DNA of 64,000 nt, from assembly GCA_029961685.1 (NCBI GenBank), contig JARWKL010000010.1, positions 17,381,931-17,445,930 on the forward strand. Reading direction: 5' to 3'. The position numbers and the translations under genes are program-made. This document shows positions 10,800 through 24,230 of the stretch, one piece after another (position 1 is the first letter of the stretch; every line of letters starts with the position of its first letter). This stretch comes from Aristolochia californica. Lineage: Eukaryota; Streptophyta; Magnoliopsida; Piperales; Aristolochiaceae. The notes below the pieces were generated by a model that saw nothing but the letters and a program-made list of their open reading frames with translations, was not told the DNA's origin and did no database searches.

Positions 10800-12300
10800 A
10801 CAAAATGAAAATTTTAGAGTTCATGTGTGCAAAAAAATTTGAAAACTATAATAATAAATAGAAAATTATTTCAAGCACTAAAAATGAACCCCAAAATCCA
10901 CGTTTGGGAAATTCCACTAGTACAACCCCCTTATAATAGCTTGGTGGAATTTTATAGGAAAGGGACTTCTAACTGATCCCAACATGCTTTAAGTGTGCTG
11001 GGTGTGCATGCCACAACATGTTGAGGATGCAAGTGGCAAAAAATTAGGGGGGGTAGAAAAAATTAAATTCTCAAGTGGTTGGATATTTACCAGAGCCAAA
11101 CAACCCACTTTTTGCCTATCCTTAAAAATCACATATACTTTTTGGAATTATCTCTCCCAGCATTTGTGCACTCCCATTTGGGATGTTCAAATTTTTTTTT
11201 TTCATGTCCAAACGTTTGACTCCCATTTTTCCTTGTAAACAAAAAAAATATACGATCACAACAAAATGAAAATTTTAGAGTTCTTGTGTGAAAAAAAAAT
11301 TGAAAACTATAATAATAAATATAAAATTATTTCATGCACTAATAATGAACCCCAAAATCCAATTTTGGGAAATTCCACTAGTACAATCTCCTAATAAAAG
11401 CTTGGTGGAATTTTATAGGAAAGGGACTTCTAATTGATCCCAACATGCTTTAAGTAATGTGGGTGTGCATGCCACAAGCATGTTGAGGATGCAAGTGGCC
11501 TTAAATTAGGGGGGGTAGAAAAAATTAAATTCTCAAGTGGTTGGATATTTACCAGAACAAAACAACCCACTTTTTGCCTATCCTTAAAAATTACAGATAC
11601 TGTTTTTGAATTATCTCTACCAGCATTTGTGCATTCCCATTTTGGATGTTCAAATTTATTTTTTTTCAGGTCCAAACTTGTGACTCCCATTTTTCCTCGT
11701 AAACAAAAAAGATATAAGATCGCAACAAAATGAAAATTTTAGAGTTCATGTGTGCAAAAAAATATGAAAACTATAATAATAAATAAAAAATTAATTCACG
11801 CACTAAAAATGAAAACCAAAATCCATGTTTGGGAAATTCCACTAGTACAACCCCCTAATAATAGCTTGGTGGAATTTTATAGGAAAGGGACTTCTAACTG
11901 ATCCCAACATGCTCTAAGTGTGGTGTGTGTCCATGCCACAAGCATGTTGAGGATGCAAATGGCCAAAAATTAGGGGGGGTAGAAAAAATTAATTTCTCAA
12001 GTGGTTGGGTATTTACCAGAGCGAAACAACCCACTTTTTGTCTATCCTTAAAAATCACATATACTTTATGGAATTATCACTCCCAGCATTTGTGCATTCC
12101 CATTTTGGATAATCAAATTTATTTTTTTCAGGTCTAAACTTGTGACTCCCATTTTTCCTCATAAACAAAAAAGATATAAGATCGCAAGAAAATGAACATT
12201 TTAGAGTTCATGTGTGCAAAAAAATTTGAAAACTATAATAATAAATAGAAAATTATTTCACGCACTAAAAATGAACCCCAAAATCATATTTTGGGAAATT
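10800..12300 (+). repeat. Three-monomer block shared with 30.7-32.2 kb
   Basis: At an offset of 19,920-19,921 bp the same rare variants recur in the same order: GCCACAACATG (one base lost from the hairpin), CCATTTGGGATG, CATGTCCAAACGTTTGAC, GGCCTTAAATTAG and GTGTGTGTCCATGCC. The last monomer also recurs near 39,680, a further 7841 bp on. The hairpin deletion also appears at about 46,185. Confidence 0.75.
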
Positions 12301-12433
12301 CCACTAGTACAACCCCCTAATAATAGCTTGGTGGAATTTTATAGGAAAGGGACTTCTAACTGATCCCAACATGCTTTAAGTGTGGTGGGTGTGCATGCCA
12401 CAAGCATGTTGAGGATCCAAGTAGCCTAAAAGT

Positions 12434-12462
12434 GGGGGGGGGGGGGGGGGGGGGGGGGGGGG
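12434..12462 (+). repeat. Expanded G-tract, 29 G, with altered flanks
   Basis: 29 G preceded by CTAAAAGT rather than CAAAAATTA and followed by TGTAGTTGTAG instead of TAG, so a small duplication (GTAGTTGTAG) accompanies the expansion. It marks the left edge of the run of monomers with the AATTGGATGG variant. Confidence 0.85.
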
Positions 12463-12479
12463 TGTAGTTGTAGAAAAAA

Positions 12480-14330
12480 ATAAATTCTCAATTGGATGGA
12501 TATTTACCAGAGCCAAACAACCCACCTTTTGCCTATCCTTAAAAATCACAGATACTTTTTGGAATTATCTCTCCTAGCATTTGTGCATTCCCAATTTGGA
12601 TGTCAAAATTTTTTATTTTATTTTCATGTCCAACTCATGACTCCCATTTTTCCTCGTAAACAAAAAAGATATAAGATCGCAACAAAATAAAAATTTTAGA
12701 GTTCATGTGTCCAAAAAAATTTGAAAACTACAATGAGAAATAGAAAATTATTTCACGCACTAAAAATGAACCCCAAAATCCATGTTTGGGAAATTCCACT
12801 AGTACAACCCCCTAATAATTGCTTGGTGGAATTTTATAGGAAAGGGACTTCTAACAGAACCCAACATGCTTTAAGTTTGGTGGGTGTGCATGCCACGAGC
12901 ATGTTGAGGATGCAAGTGGGCAAAAATTAGGGGTGGTAGAAAAAATTAAATTCTCAATTGGATGGATATTTACTAGAGCCAAACAACCCACTTTTTGCCT
13001 ATCCTTAAAAATCACAGATACTTTTTGGAATTATCTCTCCCAGCATTTGTGCATTCCCAATTTGGATGTTCAAATTTTATTTTATTTTTCAGGTCCAAAC
13101 TTGTGACTCCCATTTTTCCTCGTAAACAAAAAAGATATAAGATCGCAACAAAATGAAAATTTTAGAGTTCATGTGTGCAAAAAAAATTGAAAACTAGAAT
13201 AAGAAATAGAAAATTATTTCACGCACTAAAAACGAATCCCAAAATCCATGTTTGGGAAATTCCACTAGTACAACCCCCTAATAATTGCTTGGTGGAATTT
13301 TATAGGAAAGGGACTTCTAACTGATCCCAACATGCTTTAAGTGTGGTGGGTGTGCATGCCACGAGCATGTTGAGGATGCAAGTGGGCAAAAATTAGGGGG
13401 GGTAGAAAAAATTAAATTCTCAATTGGATGGATATTTACCAGAGCCAAACAACCCACTTTTTGCCTATCCTTGAAAATCACAGATACTTTTTGGAATTAT
13501 CTCTCCCAGCATTTGTGCATTCCCAATTTGGATGTTCAAATTTTATTTTATTTTTCAGGTCCAAACTTGTGACTCCCATTTTTCCTCGTAAACAAAAAAG
13601 ATATAAGATCGCAACAAAATGAAAATTTTAGAGTTCATGTGTGCAAAAAAATTTGAAAACTAGAATAAGAAAGAGAAAATTATTTACGCACTAAAAATGA
13701 ATCCCAAAATCCATGTTTGGGAAATTCCACTAGTACAACCCCCTAATAATTGCTTGGTGGAATTTTATAGGAAAGGGACTTCTAACTGATCCCAACATGC
13801 TTTAAGTGTGGTGGGTGTGCATGCCACAAGCATGTTGAGGATCCATGTGGCCAAAAATTAGCGCGGGTAGAAAAAATTAAATTCTGAATTGGATGGATAT
13901 GTACTAGAGCAAAACAACCCACCTTTTGCCTATCCTTAAAAATCACAGATACTTTATGGAATTATCTCTCCCAGCATTTGTGCATTCCCAATTTGGATGT
14001 TCAAATTTTTTATGTTTTTTCAGGTCCAAACTTGAGACTCCCATTTTTCCTCGTAAACAAAAAAGATATAAGATCACAACAAAATGAAAATTTTAGAGTT
14101 CATGTGTGCAAAAAAATTTGAAAACTAGAATAAGAAATAGAAAATTATTTCACGCACTAAAAAAGAACCCCAAAATCCATGTTTGTGAAATTCCACTAGT
14201 ACAACCCCCTAATAATAGCTTGGTGGTATTTTATAGGAAAGGGACTTCTAACTGATCTCAACATGCTTTAAGTGTGGTGGGTGTGCATGCCACAAACATG
14301 TTGAGGATGCAAGTGGCCAAAAATTAGAGG
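12480..14330 (+). repeat. Run of four similar monomers with AATTGGATGG variant
   Basis: Four consecutive monomers (starting near 12,492, 12,957, 13,423 and 13,884) read CAATTGGATGGATATTTAC or close to it, CCCAATTTGGATG, a TTTTATTTTATTTTTC-type T-tract, AGAATAAGAAATAG and CTAATAATTGCTTGG. They are more like each other than like their neighbours, which shows local homogenisation. Single relatives occur near 27,310, 40,210, 41,690 and 42,080. Confidence 0.7.
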
Positions 14331-17110
14331 GGGTAGAAAAAATTAAATTCTCAAGTGGTTGGATATTTACCAGAGCTAAACAACCCACTTCTTGCCTATC
14401 CTTAAAAATCACATATACTTTTTGGAATTATCTCTCCCAGCATTTGTGCATTCCCATTTTGGATGTTCAAATTTTTTTTTTTTTTTCTTGTCCAAACTTG
14501 TGACTCCCATTTTTCCTCGTAAACAAAAAAAATATAAGGTCACAACAAAATGAAAATTTTAGAGTTCTTGTGTGCAAAAAAATTTGAAAACTATAATACT
14601 ACATATAAAATTATTTCAGGCACTAATAATGAACCCCAAAATCCAATTTTGGGAAATTCCACTAGTACAACCCCCTAATAAAAGCTTGGTGGAATTTTAT
14701 AGGAAAGGGACTTCTAACTGATCCCAACATGCTTTAAGTAATGTGGGTGTGCATGCCACAAGCATGTTGAGGATGCAAGTGGCAAAAAATTAGGGGGGGT
14801 AGAAAAAATTAAATTCTCAAGTCGTTGGATATTTACCAGTACAAAACAACCCACTTTTTGCCGATCCTTAAAAATTATAGATACTTTTTAGAATTATCTC
14901 TACCAGCATTTGTGCATTCCCATTTTGGATGTTCAATTTTTTTTTCAGGTCCAAACTTGTGACTCCCATTTTTCCACGTAAAATAAAAAGATATAAGATC
15001 GCAACAAAATGAAAATTTTAGAGTTCATGTGTGCAAAAAAATTTGAAAACTATAATAATAAATAGAAAATTATTTCACGCACTAAAAATGAACCAAAATC
15101 CACGTTTGGGAAATTCCACTAGTACAATCCCCTCATAATAGCTTGGTGGAATTTTATAGGAAAGGGACTTCTAATTGATCCCAACATGCTTTAAGTGTGG
15201 TGGGGGTGCATGCCACAAGCATGTTGTCGATGCAAGTGGCCAAAAATTAGGGGGGGTCGAAAAAATTAAATTCTCAAGTGGTTGGATATTTACCAGAGCC
15301 AAACAACCCACTTTTTGCCAATCCTTAAAAATCACAGATACTTTTTGGAATTATCTCTCCCAGCATTTGTACATTCCCATTTTGGATGTTCAAAATTTTT
15401 TTTTTTTCGGGTCCAAACTTGTGACTCCCATTTTTCCTCGTAAAGAAAAAGGATATAGGATCGCAACAAAATGAAAATTTTAGATTTCATGTGTGTAAAA
15501 AAATTTGAAAACTATAATAATAAGTAGAAAATTATTTCACGCACTAAAAATGAACCCCAAAATCCAATTTTGGGAAATTCCACAAGTACGAACCCCTAAT
15601 AATAGCTTGGTAGATTTTTATAGGAAAAGGACTTGTAACTGATCCCAACATGCTTTAAGTGTGGTGGACGTGCATGCCACAAGCATGTTGATGATGCAAG
15701 TGGCCAAAAATTAGGGGGGGGGGGGGGGGGGGGGGGGGGTATAAAAAATTAAATTCTCAAGAAGTTGGATATTTACCAGAGCCAAACAACCCACTTTTTG
15801 CCAATCGTTAAAAATCACAGATACTTTTTGGAATTATCTCTCCCAGCATTTGTGCATTCCCATTGTGGATGTTCAAATTTTTTTTTTTTTCATGTCCAAA
15901 CTTGTGACTCCCATTTTTCCTCGTAAACAAAAAAAAATATAAGATCACAACAAAATAAAAATTTTAGAGTTCTTGTGTGAAAAAAAATTTGAAAACTATA
16001 ATAATGAATATAAAATTATTTCACGCACTAATAATGAACCCCAAAATCCAATTTTGGGAAATTCCACTAGTACAACCCCCTAATAAAAGCTTGGAGGAAT
16101 TTTATAGGAAAGGGACTTCTAACTGATCCCAACATGCTTTAAGTAATGTGGGTGTGCATGCCACAAGCATGTTGATGATGCAAGTGGCCAAAAATTAGGG
16201 GGGATAGAAAAAATTAAATTCTCAAGTGGTTGGATATTTACCAGAACAAAACAACCCACTTTTTGCCTATCCCTAAAAATTACAGATACTTTTTGGAATT
16301 ATCTCTACCAGCATTTGTGCATTCCCATTTTGGATGTACAAATTTTTTTTTTCAGGTCCAAACTTGTGACTCCCATTTTTCCTCGTAAACAAAAAGGATA
16401 AAAGATCGCAACAAAATGAAAATTTTAGAGTTCATGTGTGCAAAAAAATATGAAAACTGTAATAATAAATAGAAAATTATTTCACGCACTAAAAATGAAA
16501 ACCAAAATCCTTGTTTGGGAAATTCCACTAATACAACCCCCTAATAATAGCTTGGTGGAATTTTATAGGAAAGGGACTTCTAATTGATCCCAACATGCGT
16601 TAAGTGTGGTGGGTGTCCTTGCCACAAGCATGTTGAGGATGCAAATGGCCAAAAATTAGGGGGGGTAGAAAGAATTAATTTCTCAAGTGGTTGGATATTT
16701 ACGAGAGCCAAACAACCCACTTTTTGCCAATCCTTAAAAATCACAGATACCTTTTGGAATTATCTCACCCAGCATTTGCGCATTCCCATTTTGGATGTTC
16801 AAATTTTTTTTTTTCAGGTCCAAACTTGCGACTCCCATTTTTCCTCGTAAACAAAAAAGGTATAAGATCGCATCAAATTGAAAATGTTAGAGTTCATGTG
16901 TGCACAAAAAATTGAAAGCTATAATAATAAATAGAAAATTATTTCACGCACTAAAAATGAACCCCAAAATCCAATTTTGGGAAATTCCACTAGTACAACC
17001 CCCTAATAATAGCTTGGTGGAATTTTATAGGAAAGGGACTTCTAACTGATCCCAACATGCATTAAGTGTGGTGGGTGTGCATGCTACAAGCATGTTGAGG
17101 ATCCAAGTGG
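14320..17110 (+). repeat. Multi-monomer block, copy II of three
   Basis: Offset to copy I is about 7460-7464 bp (16 monomers): 7137 matches 14,601 and 7717 matches 15,177. Shared variants are the TATTTCAGGCACTAATAATG stretch, the GTTGTCGATGC hairpin flank and the alternation with AAGTAATGTGGG monomers. Carries its own G expansion at 15,714-15,739. Confidence 0.7.
15714..15739 (+). repeat. Expanded G-tract, 26 G
   Basis: 26 uninterrupted G followed by TATAAAAAATTAAATTC; the usual TAGAAAA has become TATAAAA. The homologous monomers of the related blocks near 8255 and 21,735 have seven G, so the expansion is private to this copy. Confidence 0.85.
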
Positions 17111-18980
17111 CCAAAAATTAGCGCGGGTAGAAAAAATTAAATTTTCAAGTGGTTGGGTATTTACTAGAGCCAAACAACCCACTTTTTGCCTATCCTTAAA
17201 AATCACAGATACTTTTTGGAATTATCTCTCCCAGCATTTGTGCATTCCCATTTCGGATGTTCAAAATTTTTTTTTTTCAGGTCCAAACTTGTGACTCCCT
17301 TTTTTCCTTGTAAACAAAAAAGATATAATATCGCAACAAAATGAAAATTTTAGAGTTCATGTGTGGAAAAAAATTTGAAAACTATAATAATATATAGAAA
17401 ATTATTTCATGCACAAAAAATGAACTCCAAAATCCATGTTTGGGAAATTCCACTAGTACAACCCCCTAATAATAGCTTGGTGGAATTTTATAGGAAAGGG
17501 ACTTCTAACTGATCCCAACATGTTTTATGTGGTGGGTGTGCATGCGACAAGCATGTTGAGGATCCAAGTGGCCAAAAATTAGCGCGGGTAGAAAAAATTA
17601 AATTCTCAAGTGGTTCGATATTTACCAGAGCCAAACAACCCACTTTTTGCCTATCCTTAAAAATCACAGATACTTTTTGGAATTATCTCTCCCAGCATTT
17701 GTGCATTCCCATTTTGGATGTTCAAATTGTTTTTTTTTTCAGGTCCAAACTTTTGACTCCCATTTTTCCTTGTAAACAAAAAAGATATAAGATCGCAACA
17801 AAATGAAAATTTTAGAGTTCACCAGTGCAAAAAAATTTGAAAACTATAATAATAAATAGAAAATTATTTCACGCCCTAAAAATGAACCCAAAAATACACA
17901 TTTGGCAAATTCCACTAGTACGACCCCCTAATAATAGCTTGGTGGAATTTTATAGGAAAAAGGACTTCTAATTGATTCCAACATGCTTTAAGTGTGGTGG
18001 GTGTGCATGCCACAAGCATGTTGTGGATGGAAACGGCCAAAAATTATGGGGGGTAGAAAAATTAAATTCTCAAGTGGTTGGATATTTACGAGAGCCAAAC
18101 AACCCACTTTTTGCCTAACCTTAAAAATTACAGATAATTTCTGGAATTATCTCTCCCAGCATTTGTGCATTCCTGTTTTGGATGTTCAAATTTTTTTTTT
18201 CAGGCCCAAACTTGTGGCTCCCATTTTTCCTCGTCAACAAAAAAAATATAAGATCACAACAAAATGAAAATTTTAGAGTTCATGTGTGTAAAAAAATTTG
18301 AAAACTATAATAATAAATAGAAAATTATTTCACGCACTAAAAATGAACCCCAAAATCCATGTTTGGGAAATTCCACTAGTACAACCCCCTAATAATAGCT
18401 TGGTGGAATTTTATAGGAAATGGACTTCTAACTGATCCCAGCATGCTTTAAGTGTGGTGGGTGTGCATGCCACAAGCATGTTGAGGATGCAAGTGGCAAA
18501 AAATTAGGGCGGGTAGTAAAAATTAAATTCTCAAGTGGTTGGATATTTACCATAGCCAAACAACCCATTTTTTGCCTATCCTTAAAAATCACATGTACTT
18601 TTTGGAATTACCTCTCCTTGCATTTGTGCATTCCCATTTTGGATATTCAAATTTTTTTTTTTTTCAGGTCCAAACTTGTGACTTCCATTTTTCCTCGTAA
18701 ACAAAAAAGATATAAGATCGCAACAAAATGAAAATTTTAGAGTGCAAAAAAATTTGAAAACAATAATAATAAATAAAAGATTATTTCACGCACTAAAAAT
18801 GAACCCCAAAATCCATGTTTGGGAAATTCCACTAGTACAACCCCCTAATAATAGCTTGGTGGAATTTTATAGGAAAGGGACTTCTAACTGATCCCAACAT
18901 GCTTTAAGTGTGGTGGGTGTGCATGCCACAAGCATGTTGAGGATGCAAATGGCAAAAAATTAGGGGGAGTAGAAAAAATT
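17110..18980 (+). repeat. Four-monomer block shared with 36.97-38.84 kb
   Basis: Markers in order: GTTCACCAGTGC at 17,818 (matches 34,901 and 37,675), GGAAACGGCCAAAAATTATG near 18,030, GTAGTAAAAATTAAATTC near 18,513 (matches about 38,373), and AGTGC at 18,741, where TTCATGTG is missing (matches 38,600). The offset to the right-hand copy is 19,857-19,859 bp. The first two monomers are present a third time at 34.2-35.4 kb because of the 2774-bp duplication. Confidence 0.75.
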
Positions 18981-20799
18981 AATTTCTCAAGTGGTTGAAT
19001 ATGTACCAGAGCCAAACAACCCACTTTTTGCTTATCCTTAAAAATCACAGATACTTTTTGGAATTATCTCTCCCAGCATTTGTGCATTCCCATTTTGGAA
19101 GTTCAAAATTTTTTTTTCAGGTCCAAACTTGTGACTCGCATTTTCCTCGTAAACAAAAAAGAAATAAGATCGCAACAAAATGAAAATTTTAGAGTTCATG
19201 TGTACAAAAAAATTTGAAAACTATAATAATAAATACAAAATTTTTTCGCGCTCTAAAAAATGAATCCCAAAATCCATGTTAGGGAAATTCCACTAGTACA
19301 ACCCCTAATAATAGCTTCGTGGAATTTTATAGGAAAGGGACTTCTAACTGATCCCAAAATGCTTTAAGTGTGGTGGGTGTGCTTGCCACAAGCTTGTTGA
19401 GGATGCAAGTGGCCAAAAATTAGGGGGGGTAGAAAAAATTAAATTCTCAAGTGGTTGGATATTTACCAAAGCAAAACAACCCATTTTTCCTATCCTTAAA
19501 AATCACAGATAGTTTTTGGAATTATCTCTCGCAGCATTTGTGCATTCCCATTTTGGATGTTTAATTTTTTTTTTTCAGGTCGAAACTTGTGACTCCCATT
19601 TTTCCTCGTTAACAAAAAAGATATAAGATCACAACAAAATGAAAATTTTAGAGTTCATGTGTGCAAAAAAATTTGAAAACTATAATAATAAATAGAAAAT
19701 TATTTCACGCACTAAAAATAAACCCCAAAATCCATGTTTGGGAAATTCCACTAGTACAACCCCCTAATAATAGCTTGGTGGAATTTTATAGGAAAGAGAC
19801 TTCTAACTGTTACCAACATGCTTTAAATGTGGTGGGTGTGCATGCCACAAGTATGTTGAGGATGCCAGTGGCCAAAAATTAGGGGGGGTAGAAAAAATTA
19901 AATTCTCAAGTGCTTGGATATTTACCAGAGCCAAACAACCCACTTTTTGCCTATCCTTAAATATCACAGATACTTTTTGGAATTATCTCTCCCAGCATTT
20001 GTGCATCCCCATTTTGGATGTTCAAATTTTTTTTTTTTAATGTCCTAACTTGTTACTCCCATTTTTCCTCGTAAACAAAAAAAATATATGATCGCAACAA
20101 AAATAAAATTTTAGAGTTCTTGTGTGCAAAAAAATTTGAAAACTATAATAATAAATATAAAATTATTTCACGCACTAAAAATTAACCCCAAAATCCAATT
20201 TTGGGAAATTCCATTAGTACAACCCCCTAATAATAGCTTGGTGGAATTTTATAGGAAAGGGACTTCTAACTGATCCCAACATGCTTTAAGTAATGTGGGT
20301 GTGCATGCCACAAGCATGTTGAGGATGCAAGTGGCCAAAAATTAGGGGGGGTAGAAAAAATTAAATTCTCAAGTGGTTGGATATTTACCAGAGCAAAACA
20401 ACCCAGTTTTTGCCTATCCTTAAAAATTACAGATACTTTTTGGAATTATCTCTACCAGCATTTGTGCATTCCCATTGTGGATGTTCAAATTTATTTATTT
20501 TTTAGGTCCAAACTTGTGACTCCCATTATTCCTCGTAAACAAACAAGATATAAGATCACAACAAAACGAAAATTTTAGAGTTCATGTGTGAAAAAAAATA
20601 TGAAAACTATATTAATAAATAGAAAATTATTTCACGCACTAAAAATGAAAACCAAAATCCATGTTTGGGAAATTCCACTACTACAACCCCCTAATAATAG
20701 CTTGGTAGAATTTTATAGGAAAGGAACTTCTAACTGATCCCAACATGCTTTAAGTGTGGTGGGTGTCCATGCCACAAGCATGAGGAGGATGCAAATGGC

Positions 20800-23760
20800 A
20801 AAAAATTAGGGGGGTAGAAAAAATTAATTTCTCAAGTTGTTGGATATTTACCAGAGCGAAACAACCCACTTCTTGCCTATCCTTAAAAATCACCTATACT
20901 TTTTGGAATTATCTCTCCCAGCATTTGTGCATTCCCATTTTGGATGTTCAATTTTTTTTTTTTTTCAGGTCTAAACTTGTGACTCCCATTTTTCCTCGTA
21001 AACACAAAGGATATAAGATCACTACAAAATGAACATTTTAGAGTTCAAGTGTGCAAAAAATTTGAAAAATATAATAATAAATAGAAAATTATTTCACGCA
21101 CTAAAAATGAACCCCAAAATCCATGTTTGGGAAATTCCACTGGTACAACCCCCTAATAATAGCTTGGTGGAATTTTATAGGAAAGGGACTTCTAATTGAT
21201 CCCAACATGCTTTAAGTGTGGTGGGTGTGCATGCCACAAGCATGTAGACGATGCAAGTGGCCAAAAATTAGGGGGGGGTAGAAAAAATTAAATTCTCAAG
21301 TGGTTGGATATTTACCAGAGCCAAACAACCCACTTTTTGCCTATCCTTAAAAATCACAGATACTTTTTGGAATTATCTCTCCCAGCATTTGTGCATACGC
21401 ATTTTGTATGTTCAAAATTTTTTTTTTTCAGGTCCAAACTTGTGACTCCCATTTTTCCTCGTAAACAAAAAAGATATAGGATCGCAACAAAATGAAAATT
21501 TTAGATTTCATGTGTGCAAAAAAATTTGAAAACTATAATAATAAATGGAAAATTATTTCACGCACTAAAAATGAACCCCAAAATCCAATTTTGGGAAATT
21601 CCACTAGTACAAACCCCTAATAATATCTTGGTGGAATTTAATAGGAAAGGGACTTGTAACTGATCCCAACATGCTTTAAGTGTGGTGGATGTGCATGCCA
21701 CAAGCATGTTGAGGATGCAAGTGGCCAAAAATTAGGGGGGGTGGAAAAAATTAAATTCTCAAGTGGTTGGATATTTACCAGAGCCAAACAACCCACTTTT
21801 TGACAATCCTTAAAAATCACAGATACTTTTTGGAATTATCTCTCCCAGCATTTGTGCATTCCCATTTTGGATGTTCAAATTTTTTTTTTTTCATGTCCAA
21901 ACTTGTGACTCCCATTTTTCCTCGTAAACAAAAAAAATATAAGATCACAACAAAATAAAAATTTTAGAGTTCTTGTGTGAAAAAAAATTTGAAAACTATA
22001 ATAATAAATATAAAATTATTTCACGCACTAATAATGAACCCCAAAATCCAATTTTGGGAAATTCCACTAGTACAACCCCCTAATAAAAGCTTGGAGGAAT
22101 TTTATAGGAAAGGGACTACTAACTTATCCCAACATGCTTTAAGTAATGTGGGTGTGCATGCCACAAGCATGTTGATGACGCAAGTGGCCAAAAATTAGGG
22201 GGGGTAGAAAAAATTAAATTCTGAAGTGGTTGGATATTTAACAGAACAAAACAACCCACTTTTTGCCTATCCTTAAAAATTAAAGATACTTTTTGGAATT
22301 ATCTCTACCAGCATTTGTGCATTCCCATTTTGGATGTTCAAATTTTTTTTTTCAGGTCCAAACTTGTGACTCCCATTTTTCCTCGTAAACAAAAAAGGTA
22401 TAAGATCGCATCAAATTGAAAATTTTAGAGTTCATGTGTGCAAAAAAAATTGAAAGCTATAATAATATATAGAAAATTATTTCACGCACTAAAAATGAAC
22501 CCCAAAATCCAATTTTGGGAAATTCCACTAATACAACCCCCTAATAATAGCTTGGTGGGATTTTATAGGAAAGGGACTTCTAACTGATCCCAACAAGCAT
22601 TAAGTGTGGCGGGTGTGCATGCTACATGCATGTTGAGGATGCAAGTGGCCAAAAATTAGGGGGGGTAGAAAAAATTAAATTCTCAAGTGGTTGGATATTT
22701 ACCAGATCCAAACAACCCACTTTTTGCCTATCCTTAAAAATCACAGATACTTTTTGGAATTATCTCTCCTAGCATTTGTGCATTCCCATCTAGGATGTTC
22801 AAAAAAAATTTTTTTTTTCAGGTCCAAACTTGTGACTCCCATTTTTCCTCGTAAACAAAAAAGATATAAGATCGCAACAAAATAAAAATTTTAGAGTTCA
22901 TGTGTGCAAAAAAATTTGAAAACTATAATAATAAATAGAAAATTATTTCACGCACTAAAAATGAACCCCAAAATCCATGTTTGGGAAATTCCACTAGTAC
23001 AACCCCCCAATAATAGCTTGGTGGAATTTTATAGGAAAGGGACTTCTAACTGATCCCAACATGCTTTGAATGTGGTGGGTGTGTATGCCACAAGCATGTT
23101 GAGGATGCAAGTTGCCAAAAATTAGGGGGGGTAGAAAAAATTAAATTCTCAAGTGGTTGGATATTTACCAAAGCCAAACAACCCACTTTTTGCCTATCCT
23201 TAAAAATCACAGATACTTTTTGGAATTATCTCTCCCAGCATTTGTGCATTCCCATTTTGGATGTTCAAATTTTTTTTTTTCGGGTCCAAACTTGTGACTC
23301 CCATTTTTCCTCGTAAAGAAAAAAGATATAAGATCGCAACAAAATGAAAATTTTAGAGTTCATGTGTGCAAAAAAATTTTAAAAATATAACAATAAATAA
23401 AAAATTATTTCACGCACTAAAAATGAACCCCAAAATGCAAGTTTGGGAAATTCCACGGGTACAACCCCCTAATAATATCATGGTGGAATTTTATAGGAAA
23501 GGGACTTCTAATTGATCCCAACGTGCTTTAAGTGTGGTGGGTGTGCATGCCACAAACATGTTGAGGATGCAAGTGGCCAAAAATTAGGGGGGGTAGAAAA
23601 AATTAAATTCTCAAGTGGTTGAACATTTACATGACCAAACAACCCACTTTTTGCCTATCCTTTAAAATCACAGAAACTTTTTGGAATTATCTCTCCCACC
23701 ATTTGTGCATTCCCATTTTGGATGTTCAAAATTTTTTTTTTTTCAGGTCGAAAGTTGTGA
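20800..23760 (+). repeat. Multi-monomer block, copy III of three
   Basis: Colinear with 7.3-10.7 kb at offset 13,481 bp, changing to 13,001 bp between about 22.2 and 22.6 kb. The 480-bp step equals one monomer, so one copy was lost here or gained in block I. Shared markers: CACTTCTTGCC near 20,870, GATGACGCAAG near 22,180, CTACATGCAT at 22,622, CCAGATCCAAAC near 22,703 and GAACATTTACATGACC near 23,620. Confidence 0.75.
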
Positions 23761-24230
23761 CTCCCATTTTTCCTCGTAAAGAAAAAAGATATAAGATCGC
23801 AACAAAATGAAAATTTTAGAGTTCATGTGTGCAAAAAAATTTTAAAAATATAACAATAAATAAAAAATTATTTCACGCACTAAAAATGAACCCCAAAATG
23901 CAAGTTTGGGAAATTCCACGGGTACAACCCCCTAATAATATCATGGTGGAATTTTATAGGAAAGGGACTTCTAATTGATCCCAACATGCTTTAAGTGTGG
24001 TGGGTGTGCATGCCACAAACATGTTGAGGATGCAAGTGGCCAACAATTAGGGGGGGTAGAAAAAATTAAATTCTCAAGTGGTTGAACATTTACATGACCA
24101 AACAACCCACTTTTTGCCTATCCTTTAAAATCACAGAAACTTTTTGGAATTATCTCTCCCACCATTTGTGCATTCCCATTTTGAATGTTCAAAATTTTTT
24201 TTTTTTCAGGTCGAAAGTTGTGACTCCCAT
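23285..24230 (+). repeat. Recent single-monomer tandem duplication, period 463 bp
   Basis: Text from about 23,290 is repeated 463 bp downstream with only a few changes (ACGTGC/ACATGC, CCAAAAATT/CCAACAATT, TTTTGGATG/TTTTGAATG, AAAGAA/AAACAA). Both copies carry a set of rare variants: TTGAACATTTACATGACC, GAAACTTTTTGG, TCCCACCATTTG, AATATAACAATAAAT, CACGGGTAC and AATATCATGG. More distant relatives lie near 10,620 and 25,005. Confidence 0.85.
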
